Shown piece by piece: positions 6,576 through 14,178 of a stretch of DNA of 21,401 bases. The position numbers and the translations under genes are program-made. The notes beneath the pieces are model-generated. The model saw only the letters and a program-made list of their open reading frames with translations. It did not search any database and was not told the origin of the DNA. This DNA is from an uncultured Lachnospiraceae bacterium (GTDB taxonomy: Bacteria; Bacillota; Clostridia; Lachnospirales; Lachnospiraceae). How positions within the stretch are numbered: position 1 is the stretch's first letter; each line of letters begins with the position of its first letter. The DNA is taken from assembly GCA_900549665.1 (NCBI GenBank), contig URPH01000031.1, positions 1 to 21,401 on the forward strand, in the 5' to 3' direction.

Positions 6576-7690
6576 GTCTTTTCCCATCCTTTCTCAATCT
6601 TATCCCGTAATTCATCAAGTGGTTTCAAACCGGACAGCGCATCATAGGCTGCCACACAGCTTGCTCCGGTTGCTGCTGCCAGGTGCAGACACATATCCGG
6701 CGTATCCTTCTGTAAAACAGCCGTCAGAAATGCCGCAATACTGGTATCACCCGCGCCCGTTCCGGAAAGAATTTTTTCCGGTACGTAGCTTCTTTCAAAA
6801 ATAGATCTGTCAGCCCAGGCATCTGCATCAAGCTCTACCCGGCTGCTGATCTGTGCAAGCTTTTCTTTGGAAGCGGTCTGAAGATACATGCCCTTTGCTC
6901 CGCATTTCAATAAAAGCACCTTGCAGCCTAGCTTCATGCATTTTTCAGCCAGAGGCTTTACATCCTTTTCGATATCCAGAACATCTGTGATATCACCGCC
7001 ATGCGCCCGTACCTGCAGCTCCTCAAATTTATCCCGGTCGATCATAAAACAGATCTCTTCAATACTGGGTACAAAAAAGTCTACATACGGAAGTGTCTTT
7101 TTAAGGATGATATCCCATCGGATTTTGCCGGCCTTGGCATTGGGATCCACAGCCGCCAGATCTAGCGACGTCGCTGCGCCTTTTTCCTGTACCCTCTGCA
7201 TCAGCTGCATAAGCCCTTCGCCTTCGTTGGCATACAGGGCTTCCATTAGCGGCGGGTAACCGAAATGGAACAGGGAAGCCTCTTCTACTTTTTGAAAATC
7301 AATATCATCTGCCACAAATGTATCATTGGCTCCCGAATGGTGTAAAAACACTCTGTCAATACCCGGAATAGCGATAACAACGGAATAGCTTGTCGAGGAT
7401 GCCTCGTCGCATATCATATCCTCTCCTGCATGATATTGATTTAACGTATCCAGAATGATATTTCCAAATGCATCCTTTCCGATCTTGCCAATCAGGGAAA
7501 CATCATTTCCGAGGATTTTCATTGCAAGTCCGGTATTTGCGACAGCACCACCCGTATGTACATCCGCATTGCCTACCTGTATCAGTTTACCCGGACTTAA
7601 GATCTTTTCGATGCTGTCAGTTTTTCCATCTGCAAACACCGGTGTGATGTCCAGACAGATATGTCCTGCCACAATTACCTTCTTTTTCAT
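6566..7690 (-). CDS. PfkB-family carbohydrate kinase
   Basis: A 374-residue ribokinase-fold kinase, longer than the usual 300-330. The N-terminal half has the sugar-binding HTGGAVANTGLAMKILG stretch (45-61) and the lid region. The C-terminal signature SGTGAGDTSIAAF (309-321) carries the anion hole and catalytic Asp315. The extra length is mainly an insertion of about 30-40 residues around 215-245 (DRDKFEELQVRAHGGDITDV) and a segment around 285-305. The ATG directly follows the isomerase stop (TAAATG) and the 3' end overlaps the aldolase start, so the three are translationally coupled. Between an aldose isomerase and an aldolase it would phosphorylate the ketose, probably at O1 or a terminal hydroxyl; this is inference from order and family. 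Confidence 0.9.
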   Translation of the reverse strand: MKKKVIVAGHICLDITPVFADGKTDSIEKILSPGKLIQVGNADVHTGGAVANTGLAMKILGNDVSLIGKIGKDAFGNIILDTLNQYHAGEDMICDEASSTSYSVVIAIPGIDRVFLHHSGANDTFVADDIDFQKVEEASLFHFGYPPLMEALYANEGEGLMQLMQRVQEKGAATSLDLAAVDPNAKAGKIRWDIILKKTLPYVDFFVPSIEEICFMIDRDKFEELQVRAHGGDITDVLDIEKDVKPLAEKCMKLGCKVLLLKCGAKGMYLQTASKEKLAQISSRVELDADAWADRSIFERSYVPEKILSGTGAGDTSIAAFLTAVLQKDTPDMCLHLAAATGASCVAAYDALSGLKPLDELRDKIEKGWEKTCL

Positions 7691-8725
7691 TTAATCAACT
7701 CCCATTAAAAGATTCATCACATACATTTCAAGAGCTTCAAAATCTCTGTTTTCCACGCACTTTTTCTGGAATTCATAGTCAAACTTGTCTACCTTTGCTT
7801 CCAGCGCTTTGAAAATCTTTAAGCTGTTTTCCAGATGCTTGTAGCTGTCCTCATCTCTGGTAGTTCTCATAGCCTTTACATCCAGACCGACATATTCGCC
7901 ATGCTCACCATAGCCATTTTCTTTGAGCACTTTTACCTGATTGAAAGCAGCACGCAGATTTTCTACACCAAAGGATTTATCCTGATCGTAGCGGATACCG
8001 TTCTGATCATTCAGATGTACAGTCATCAGCTTGCCCATTGCCATGGCAAATCCGATCTCATGTGCCGGATCCAGTCCAGCCAGAATAGCATGTGCACTTT
8101 CCAGATTGCCTCCGACTCTGGAAGGATCGATCGTTGCTGCTGAAATCGCCATAACATGTCCCATGGTACCACAGATACTTCTGTCGATTGGTTCATTGGG
8201 CTTGGGCTCGATACATACACGGATCTTGGAATCGTATTCGAGCATCTTGTTGATGGCCTCGATCAGCATCTTTGTCGCCCATACCGGAGATTTGGATTCT
8301 GCACAAAGTGTACCTTCTCTTGCTAACCATAATACAATCATATCACATCCCAGTTCATTTGCAATGTCGATGGAGCGATACGCTCTCCACATCGCATATT
8401 CACGATCTTCTTTGGATGTGCTCATGAAACCGCCGTCCATTGTGTGGGGATCCATCCAGAGACGAGGTGCCACAAATTCAGCCTTCAGATTGTATTTATC
8501 CAGTGTTTTTTTGAGTTCTCTCGCTTTTTCCTTGATCTCTTCTTCTGTATAATCATTGATATTCGGGACTGCATCGTCATCATGGAACTGTACTGCTGAA
8601 AATCCCAGCTCTGCAAATTTCTTGAATTTTTCCTCGATCGGAATTTCCTTTCTTGTTGCCGGTCCGTATGAGTCAGCTCCTTCATGCACATTCCAAGGTC
8701 CTACTGAAAATTTAAATTCTGCCAT
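7691..8725 (-). CDS. Xylose isomerase-like TIM-barrel sugar isomerase
   Basis: A 344-residue protein resembling short (class I, actinobacterial-type) xylose isomerases end to end. Visible motifs are FHDDD (His48, Asp51), WLAREG (Trp133), EPKPNEP (Glu173, Lys175), GGNLESAH (Glu209, His212), QNGIRYDQD (Asp247, Asp249) and LDVKAMRT (Asp282). These match the base, substrate and two-metal sites known in Streptomyces xylose isomerase. One position differs: where that enzyme has the metal ligand Asp245 (HIDLN), this one has His237 (TVHLN). Usual xylose operons pair XylA with an FGGY kinase, but here a PfkB kinase and an aldolase follow, so another aldose is likely. GTAAGGG about eight bases before ATG supports the start. 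It heads the operon and is divergent from AraC. Confidence 0.88.
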   Translation of the reverse strand: MAEFKFSVGPWNVHEGADSYGPATRKEIPIEEKFKKFAELGFSAVQFHDDDAVPNINDYTEEEIKEKARELKKTLDKYNLKAEFVAPRLWMDPHTMDGGFMSTSKEDREYAMWRAYRSIDIANELGCDMIVLWLAREGTLCAESKSPVWATKMLIEAINKMLEYDSKIRVCIEPKPNEPIDRSICGTMGHVMAISAATIDPSRVGGNLESAHAILAGLDPAHEIGFAMAMGKLMTVHLNDQNGIRYDQDKSFGVENLRAAFNQVKVLKENGYGEHGEYVGLDVKAMRTTRDEDSYKHLENSLKIFKALEAKVDKFDYEFQKKCVENRDFEALEMYVMNLLMGVD

Positions 8726-8814
8726 AGTAATTACCCTTACCTTTCTGAAAATCTTGTTATTTTATATGTTTACGTCGTTTTGCATTTCACCGGTGATTTA
8801 TCTGCTATGCTTTA

Positions 8815-8881
8815 TTTATAACAGATTGCTTTTGTTAAAAAATGATAATCTTGCGATTTTTTATAGGTTATCTTGTGATTT
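8815..8881 (-). promoter_or_regulatory. Candidate AraC operators and operon promoter
   Basis: Two direct 14-bp copies, TAATCTTGCGATTT (8846-8859) and TTATCTTGTGATTT (8868-8881), have two mismatches and are spaced 22 bp, two helical turns, as expected for tandem half-sites of an AraC dimer. For the minus-strand operon they lie immediately upstream of a possible -10 TATAAA (8820-8815) with no good -35, an activator-dependent layout. The second copy also abuts the araC promoter. Confidence 0.65.
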
Positions 8882-8883
8882 CA

Positions 8884-8892
8884 TGGTACAAT
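8884..8892 (+). promoter_or_regulatory. Extended -10 promoter of the divergent araC gene
   Basis: TGGTACAAT is an extended -10 box (TGn followed by TACAAT) 62 bp before the start codon. No good -35 is seen. The direct-repeat operator at 8868-8881 is just upstream, so autoregulation is possible. Confidence 0.5.
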
Positions 8893-8953
8893 GGATTTCT
8901 ATAGAGTTCACGGTATTGCAAGTATATAAATAAAACAGAAAGGATGCCATCAG

Positions 8954-9886
8954 ATGAGTGTTCAAAAAGAAGTTGAAATCATTCAGCATACGAAAATGAA
9001 TTCCATGGAATTGTTTCTTGTCGAAATGATGTCCAGAAATCCTCACGGACATGACGATCTGGAAATTGGCATGATCATGGAAGGCTCCGTGACACTTTTT
9101 TTAGAGCAACAGTCCTACAAACTGCAGGTGGGAGACTTATTTATCATCAACCGACATCAGGTGCATTCGCTTTCTTCCAAAGGAAAAAATCTGATACTCG
9201 CCGCCCAGATCCACACTGAGTTTTACCGCCAGATTGACTATTCTCTCGAATATCTGCGTTTTGAAAATTCCATTCTGCGTACGGCTGATATTCCGGCAGG
9301 ACTGCGCAATCATTTTTTTGACTGCGCTGCCTCATATTTTTCGGATGAACCTTTTTTTGCATTAAAAAGCTCCGGGCTCATGCTCCAGTTTCTATATGAG
9401 CTTGTCCGGACTACGCCATGCTACATAGCCTCCGAAAAAGAATCCGTCTCCGCCTATCACAATACCATGCGCCTAAACCGCATCATCAATTATATCAGCA
9501 AACATTACACAGAGCACATTTCCTTACAGGATATTGCGGACTTAGAGCATGTCACGGATTATCATATTTCCCATTTTATGCAAAAAATGCTCGGTATGTC
9601 CTTTCAAGAATATCTAAGCCACCTTCGTTTCCGCCATGCACTTATACTGATGCAGAAAACAGATTTAAAGCTCCTCGATATCTGTTTAGAATCCGGCTTT
9701 TCAAGCACCCGCTACATGAATCAGATGTTTGAACGCCAGTTCCACTGTTCCGCCAAGGAATATCGGAAGTCCGAAAACAAGCCGTTTCTTTCCAGTCTGC
9801 CGGTATCGACCGATACGATTCAGAAAAAATACGATGGCAAAAAAGCGTTGCAGCTTTTGCAGAAATATAAAAAATCCCATTTGTAG
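8954..9886 (+). CDS. AraC-family regulator of the sugar operon
   Basis: A 310-residue two-domain activator. The N-terminal cupin-like sensor (about 20-100) shows HGHDDLEIG (residues 31-39), the GD turn at 60-61 and a following His71. The C-terminal AraC/XylS domain (about 172-272) has two helix-turn-helices: ISLQDIADLEHVTDYHISHF, then LLDICLESGFSSTRYMNQMF. The tail of 35 residues is basic. AGAAAGGA lies nine bases before the ATG. It is divergent from the isomerase operon with repeat operators between, so control of that operon by its sugar is the natural reading. A sugar or sugar phosphate is presumably the ligand; its identity is unknown. Confidence 0.9.
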   Translation: MSVQKEVEIIQHTKMNSMELFLVEMMSRNPHGHDDLEIGMIMEGSVTLFLEQQSYKLQVGDLFIINRHQVHSLSSKGKNLILAAQIHTEFYRQIDYSLEYLRFENSILRTADIPAGLRNHFFDCAASYFSDEPFFALKSSGLMLQFLYELVRTTPCYIASEKESVSAYHNTMRLNRIINYISKHYTEHISLQDIADLEHVTDYHISHFMQKMLGMSFQEYLSHLRFRHALILMQKTDLKLLDICLESGFSSTRYMNQMFERQFHCSAKEYRKSENKPFLSSLPVSTDTIQKKYDGKKALQLLQKYKKSHL

Positions 9887-9920
9887 TCTGTGGTATTTTC
9901 AGATTACAAATGAGATTTTT
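9870..9920. terminator. Bidirectional terminator between araC and the patatin gene
   Basis: Arms 9870-9890 and 9900-9920 pair over 21 bp with two mismatched or wobble positions and a 9-nt loop. One end is AAAAATC and the other GATTTTT, so both strands end in a U-run. The left arm overlaps the araC stop codon. It can end both araC and the convergent patatin gene. Confidence 0.85.
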
Positions 9921-9931
9921 CAACAGTTAGC

Positions 9932-10783
9932 CTATGATAACTCTAAATACTCTTTGACATTTTCTACATACTTTTCTCCGGTTTTTCTTCCGATCTCATA
10001 TACTCTTTCCAGCTCCTTGGGATCCTTTATCACTCCACTGATTTCCAAAAGCATCGGTGGACGGATCACCAGTATCTCTTTATTCAGCTCTTTCTTCCGC
10101 AGGTACTCGGTTGTCGCATTGTAGATATACGGACGGACAGCCATTCTTTTGATCAGCTCCGGATATTTATGCATTACAATTTTGGCAAGTGGATAGTAAT
10201 TGGCCTGTGTCTTTTTAAAATGCAGTGGCTGTGTCAGGATCACGACATTACGGTCATATCCAAGCTCTTCCATCTTGCGGATCGGAATGGAATCGGCAAT
10301 CCCGCCATCCAGCAGCTTATGTCCGTCGATCTCAACAATCTGCGATACCAGAGGCATCGAAGCTGATGCCCGGATCCACTTGATATCCTCTGCATCACCC
10401 TTTAAACAATTGTGATAAATTCCATAACCGGTCTCAACATCCGTGCAGACGACATAAAAATCCATCGGATTGCTCTCATATGCCTCCACATCAAACTTGT
10501 TGAGCCTATTGGGAATCTCTCCATAACAAAAATCCGGATCATAAATATTGCCTGTTTTCAATAAGGAGTGCATACTTCCATACCGTTTATCCTGACAATA
10601 ATCACGGTTGTAGGCAAAGGCTCTCCCAATCTGTCCGGACTTGTAATTACATCCAAAAGCCGCTCCGGCCGAAACACCGATAGCTCCGTCAAATACAATT
10701 CCATGCTCCATAAATACATCTGTGACACCGCAGGTAAACATTCCCCGCATGGCGCCGCCTTCCATTACAAGGCCTTTTTTCAT
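9932..10783 (-). CDS. Patatin-like phospholipase family protein
   Basis: A patatin/RssA-type acyl hydrolase of about 283 residues with a Ser-Asp dyad. The glycine-rich oxyanion loop EGGAMRGMF lies near the N-terminus. The nucleophile elbow is GVSAG (Ser38 from the preferred start) and the acidic partner is in LLDGGIADSIP (Asp159). There is no signal peptide or membrane segment, so it is probably cytoplasmic or peripheral and acts on membrane or storage lipids. An upstream in-frame ATG at 10792 directly abuts AAAGGG, while the ATG at 10783 has it nine bases upstream, so the latter is chosen. It is downstream of the MATE gene on the same strand, but about 290 bp and a repeat array separate them. 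Confidence 0.92.
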   Translation of the reverse strand: MKKGLVMEGGAMRGMFTCGVTDVFMEHGIVFDGAIGVSAGAAFGCNYKSGQIGRAFAYNRDYCQDKRYGSMHSLLKTGNIYDPDFCYGEIPNRLNKFDVEAYESNPMDFYVVCTDVETGYGIYHNCLKGDAEDIKWIRASASMPLVSQIVEIDGHKLLDGGIADSIPIRKMEELGYDRNVVILTQPLHFKKTQANYYPLAKIVMHKYPELIKRMAVRPYIYNATTEYLRKKELNKEILVIRPPMLLEISGVIKDPKELERVYEIGRKTGEKYVENVKEYLELS

Positions 10784-10926
10784 TACATTCATCCCTTTCT
10801 GATTTTACACAATGTTTTTAATTCTTCTATTTCTGATTTATCTAATACATGCGAATTTTATTTTCCGCATTTTTTTATATACTTTATAGTTTGTTCTTAT
10901 CTTAATCACTTATTATTTTGTTTTCC

Positions 10927-11073
10927 TGTCTGCATTTATAGGGGACATCTACTAGCTATATTTTTGTCTGCATTTACAGCAGCATCCACTAGCTGTTTTT
11001 TGTCTGCATTTACAGCAGCATCCACTAGCTGTTTTCATACATACGTTTACGGTAATAGTCTGCTAACTGTATT
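10927..11073. repeat. 36-38 bp tandem repeat, three good copies and one degenerate
   Basis: TGTCTGCATTTA begins units at 10927, 10965 and 11001. The last two are virtually identical over 36 bp and the first has diverged. A fourth degraded copy runs from about 11037 up to the MATE stop codon. Each unit has the small inverted repeat ACAGC/GCTGT around CTAG. On the minus strand each intact unit has tiny stop-terminated reading frames only. The remaining 10784-10926 is AT-rich with no recognised site. Confidence 0.9.
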
Positions 11074-12426
11074 TTACAATCCACGTTTTTTTCTTAAGAT
11101 AAAGTAAGCACTCACAACCATGGCAGCTGTAAAAATCCAGGAAACCGGATATACCAGCATCAGCATTTCAAAGGTATGTATCTTTTTGAAAATCGTACAG
11201 ATCCACAGCATACGGAAGCCAACCGTTCCAATGATCGTCATAACCGCCGGAACCATTGCATAGCCGATGCTCCTGAGGGAAGCCGCCGCTACCTCATAGG
11301 TCTCCGTCAAAGCCTCCAATGACATGACGCGGTACATTCTTAAAAGTGCAAAGGCAATTACCCCCTCATCAATCGTGTACAGAGATACAAACGGTCTTGC
11401 CCAGATTGTAAATACCAGACTGAGTAAAGCGGTAAATCCCATTCCTTCCAGCATCGCGATCCAGAAGATCTTTTTACAGCGGTCGTACTGCATCGCTCCA
11501 TAGTTCTGGCTGGAAAAAGTGATTGCTCCCTGCGCAAATGCAGCGGAAATATCATAAGTAAAATATTCAAAATTGAGTGCTGCGGAAGAACCGGCGATTG
11601 CCGGCGCTCCAAAGCTGTTGATGCCGGACTGCACAAAAATATTGGACAGCGAAAATACCGTACTCTGTATTCCCGCCGGCAGCCCGATCTGCAACATTCT
11701 CTTTAAATAGTTACCGTGAATTTTGATCCTGGAAAGCTCCAATTTGATCATACCTTCTTCCCGGGCCAGAATCCCGATCAAGAGTCCTGCACTTAAATAA
11801 TTGGATATAACGGTGGAAACTGCCACACCAAGTACTCCGAGATGGCAGGCAATCACAAATACCAGATTTAAGATTACATTGACCACACCGGAAATCAGCA
11901 TGCAATAAAGAGGTCTCTTGGTATCACCCACGCTTCGTAAAATTGCCGAACAGAAGTTGTACATCATAATGGCCGGTAATCCGAGCATATATACCCTCAG
12001 ATATATAAGTGCCATGTCAAGGACATCTTCGGGTGTTCCGGTGAGGATCAGCATTGGTGCCGACAAAAGCAGCCCAAGGATTGCAAGTCCAATTCCACCC
12101 ACCACGGAAAACGCCACAACTGTGTGGACCACATCCGAAACCTCATCATCCTTTTTCTGTCCGATCAGATTAGCGATCAGGACATTCGGACCTGTCGAGC
12201 ACCCAACCAGTAGATTGACAAAGATACCAACGTTTGCTACATTTGCTCCCACTGCTGCCAGAGCCTGACTTCCTGCAAAACGTCCGACAACTGCCACATC
12301 AGCAGAATTAAATAACTGTTGTAAAATACTGCTAAGTGCCAGAGGCAGTGAAAAAAGGATCATTTTTCCCACCATGGAGCCGTGCAGCATATCCATTTGT
12401 ATTCCGTTTTTCTTTTTCGTTTGCAT
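11074..12426 (-). CDS. MATE-family multidrug/cation efflux transporter
   Basis: A 450-residue membrane protein with 12 predicted hydrophobic helices in two similar halves, the normal MATE size. The first helix region MILFSLPLALSSILQQLFNSADVAVVGRFAG (about 17-47) is the characteristic MATE start, with the counterpart around LPAGIQSTVFSLSNIFVQSGINSFG (about 249-273) opening the second half. These transporters export cationic drugs or metabolites using a sodium or proton gradient; the substrate cannot be told. AAAGGAG lies six bases before the ATG, directly below a leader hairpin. It stands alone: the next gene on the strand is separated by repeats. Confidence 0.93.
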   Translation of the reverse strand: MQTKKKNGIQMDMLHGSMVGKMILFSLPLALSSILQQLFNSADVAVVGRFAGSQALAAVGANVANVGIFVNLLVGCSTGPNVLIANLIGQKKDDEVSDVVHTVVAFSVVGGIGLAILGLLLSAPMLILTGTPEDVLDMALIYLRVYMLGLPAIMMYNFCSAILRSVGDTKRPLYCMLISGVVNVILNLVFVIACHLGVLGVAVSTVISNYLSAGLLIGILAREEGMIKLELSRIKIHGNYLKRMLQIGLPAGIQSTVFSLSNIFVQSGINSFGAPAIAGSSAALNFEYFTYDISAAFAQGAITFSSQNYGAMQYDRCKKIFWIAMLEGMGFTALLSLVFTIWARPFVSLYTIDEGVIAFALLRMYRVMSLEALTETYEVAAASLRSIGYAMVPAVMTIIGTVGFRMLWICTIFKKIHTFEMLMLVYPVSWIFTAAMVVSAYFILRKKRGL

Positions 12427-12436
12427 CTATTTCTCC

Positions 12437-12473
12437 TTTGCCAAGCATACACCTGTTTGGGTATTTTGGCAAA
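12437..12473 (-). promoter_or_regulatory. Leader hairpin abutting the MATE ribosome binding site
   Basis: TTTGCCAA (12437-12444) and TTGGCAAA (12466-12473) are perfect inverted repeats, and the interior adds imperfect ATAC/GTAT and CC/GG pairs. The stem's 3' end shares its AAA with the Shine-Dalgarno AAAGGAG, so folding could limit or set translation. No known riboswitch was recognised. The stretch 12474-12630 shows nothing clear. Confidence 0.55.
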
Positions 12474-12630
12474 ATCTTTTCTATCTATAATACATATTTT
12501 TAATCCGGTACATCAAATGTTTTTCTTTTAAATATTATGGCATATGAAGTGAATAGTCAATGAAATAAGCCAATAAGTCCCTGCAGGTCCACCCGCTATT
12601 TTATCCTGACCCCGGAAACGCTATACTTAA

Positions 12631-12665
12631 AAATGAGCAGACAATTTTCAATCATCTGCTCATTT
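12631..12665 (-). terminator. Rho-independent terminator of the GH5 gene
   Basis: AAATGAGCAGA (12631-12641) and TCTGCTCATTT (12655-12665) form a perfect 11-bp stem with a 13-nt loop. Minus-strand RNA continues the stem into a run of five U. It is 56 bp after the GH5 stop. Confidence 0.85.
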
Positions 12666-12720
12666 CATCTATTATCACACTTTTCAAACGATCCTGCCGG
12701 AATCTTCATATCGGTCGAAA

Positions 12721-13761
12721 TTATAAATTTTTTACCAACTCATCCAGAACATCCGCATAGTGAGGATCCACCAGACCAAAATCCTTCTGCTTGTAATTCC
12801 AGACAGCGCGTCCAATTCCATGTTTTTCAAATACTGCATGAATATCCTCAAACCATCTGACCGTATCTGCGAGCGGAGCCTGATCGATGACACCGTATTC
12901 TCCACAATAAAGAGGCACATTTTTCTCTTCTGCAAAGGCAACTGCGTCGGCAAACAGCTTTTCAAAAATAATGACACCTGTATCATCTGCTTCAATTCCG
13001 TTTTCGAATAACGCACCGCAGGAGGCCTGCGCAATATTTTTACCTGCCTCACGATATTCTGCCGCCGTTTTCGGGTAGTCTGTATGGAAATCAGCCGGCA
13101 TATCTACCACCCAATAAGCTGCCTGATGTGTAAAAACCAGCGGTTCATAGCAGTGGAAATTGTATACAATTTTGTCATCATAAGGATCATCAAGCTTGGA
13201 CACACAGGATACGCTGTTATAGCAGACACCACCCACCAAAATATAAGTGTCCGGAGCAACGGCGCGAACAGCTTCAATCGTACGTCTGATAATACCATTC
13301 CAGATGGTGCTGACCGCAGGATTTATTACCTCATTTAACAATTCAAATGCCACAAAATCTTTGTACTGACCATATCTTTTTGCCATCTCAACCCAAAGTG
13401 CCACAAAGAAATCCTGCAGTTCTTTTTCCCGGAAAAACAGATCACCGTCAGCAACTTCTTTTGTATCAAACATATATCCCTTTGTTTTGTGAATATCCAG
13501 AATGACATTCAGTCCGGCAGCCTTTGCCCATGAAAGGCAGCTGTCAATATAACAAAAGCCTTCTTCCTTCCATATTCCATCATCAGAAACAATCATGTCG
13601 TAATCAATCGGAAGACGCACATGATCCAGTCCCCACGCTGCAATTCTGTCAATATCTGCTTTTGTGATAAAGGTATCAAAATGCTCCTTTTCATGGCTGA
13701 CACACTGTGAAATCCATCCTCCCAGATTGACACCCTTCTGATAACCTTCAAATACTCTCAT
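12721..13761 (-). CDS. Glycoside hydrolase family 5 enzyme, intracellular
   Basis: A 346-residue retaining beta-glycosidase with a (beta/alpha)8 fold, almost exactly one GH5 domain. Asn143-Glu144 in ELLNE is the acid/base and Glu288 in YCGEYG the nucleophile. Further family marks are the Arg in DHVRLPIDYD (about 47-55), IHKTKG (90-95) and NFHCYEP (201-207). The N-terminus GYQKGVNLGGWISQC resembles the exo-glucanase/cellulase start of the family. There is no signal peptide or carbohydrate-binding module, so it should act in the cytoplasm on imported oligosaccharides such as cello-, gluco- or mannan fragments; the exact specificity is not readable. GGAGG eight bases before ATG fixes the start. 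It has its own terminator and lies next to the second AraC regulator. Confidence 0.93.
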   Translation of the reverse strand: MRVFEGYQKGVNLGGWISQCVSHEKEHFDTFITKADIDRIAAWGLDHVRLPIDYDMIVSDDGIWKEEGFCYIDSCLSWAKAAGLNVILDIHKTKGYMFDTKEVADGDLFFREKELQDFFVALWVEMAKRYGQYKDFVAFELLNEVINPAVSTIWNGIIRRTIEAVRAVAPDTYILVGGVCYNSVSCVSKLDDPYDDKIVYNFHCYEPLVFTHQAAYWVVDMPADFHTDYPKTAAEYREAGKNIAQASCGALFENGIEADDTGVIIFEKLFADAVAFAEEKNVPLYCGEYGVIDQAPLADTVRWFEDIHAVFEKHGIGRAVWNYKQKDFGLVDPHYADVLDELVKNL

Positions 13762-13829
13762 TTTCCTTACCTCCTGTTGTTATAGTTAATTATTACTGTT
13801 TTATTGGCATTTTTTATTTACAATCTTTA

Positions 13830-13875
13830 TGCCTGTTTTCAAAAATACCGCTTTGTTTCCACTGCCTGTTTTCAA
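13830..13875. promoter_or_regulatory. Paired 13-bp direct repeats upstream of GH5
   Basis: TGCCTGTTTTCAA is found perfectly at 13830-13842 and 13863-13875, 33 bp apart (about three turns). On the other strand this is TTGAAAACAGGCA. A near-identical copy, TTGAAAACAGTCA, lies at 14136-14148 before the AraC start. They are candidate binding sites for that regulator. The rest of 13762-14008 is AT-rich; no convincing GH5 promoter was picked out. Confidence 0.6.
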
Positions 13876-13991
13876 TTATTTTGCAGCTTTTATTTGTGTG
13901 ATTTTATATTTTATCTCTCAATTTCTAATGATGATTATAATTTTTCTATTCAATTTAAAATATCAGATTTATGCTCTTTTTATCATATTTA

Positions 13992-14000
13992 TGCTATAAT
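13992..14000 (+). promoter_or_regulatory. Extended -10 promoter of the second araC gene
   Basis: TGCTATAAT is a perfect TATAAT with the TGn extension. No good -35 is present at the right distance. It would start a leader of about 170 nt containing the structured element at 14009-14117. Confidence 0.6.
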
Positions 14001-14008
14001 ATGATATT

Positions 14009-14117
14009 AAGTTCAAAAATCTTATCGTGCAAGCACGAACGACTTTTTGAACTTGGGACCCGCCAAACATGAGAAAGTAGCGATTCACGCAGTAAATCAG
14101 CGAATTTCGAATGTTTG
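14009..14117. repeat. Palindrome-rich element in the araC leader
   Basis: AAGTTCAAAAA (14009-14019) and TTTTTGAACTT (14044-14054) are perfect 11-bp arms. They enclose a second hairpin, TCGTGC (14025-14030) with GCACGA (14033-14038). A separate stem follows, CAAACAT (14064-14070) with ATGTTTG (14111-14117), enclosing short GCG/CGC and GATT/AATC pairs. The element is more GC-rich than its surroundings and looks like an inserted repeat or a structured RNA. Confidence 0.7.
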
Positions 14118-14178
14118 AGAATTGTGGGAGCTGCTTTGAAAACAGTCACTTATCAAAATATCATGAGAGGAAACAGCT

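Noticed and set aside
8031..8552. 173-codon reading frame antisense to the isomerase
   Set aside because: It lies entirely within a well-supported gene on the other strand and has no recognisable domain or ribosome binding site.
7691..8725. Ordinary xylose operon with xylA
   Set aside because: The partner kinase is PfkB rather than FGGY, an aldolase follows, and a conserved metal-ligand Asp appears to be His.
5730..8725. myo-Inositol (iol) operon, since IolC is PfkB-like and IolJ is class II aldolase-like
   Set aside because: No IolG, IolD, IolB or IolE homologue is present, and the isomerase has clear xylose isomerase motifs.
10568..11107. 179-codon plus-strand reading frame across the 36-bp repeats
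   Set aside because: It is a shadow antisense to the patatin gene and the repeats, with no ribosome binding site.
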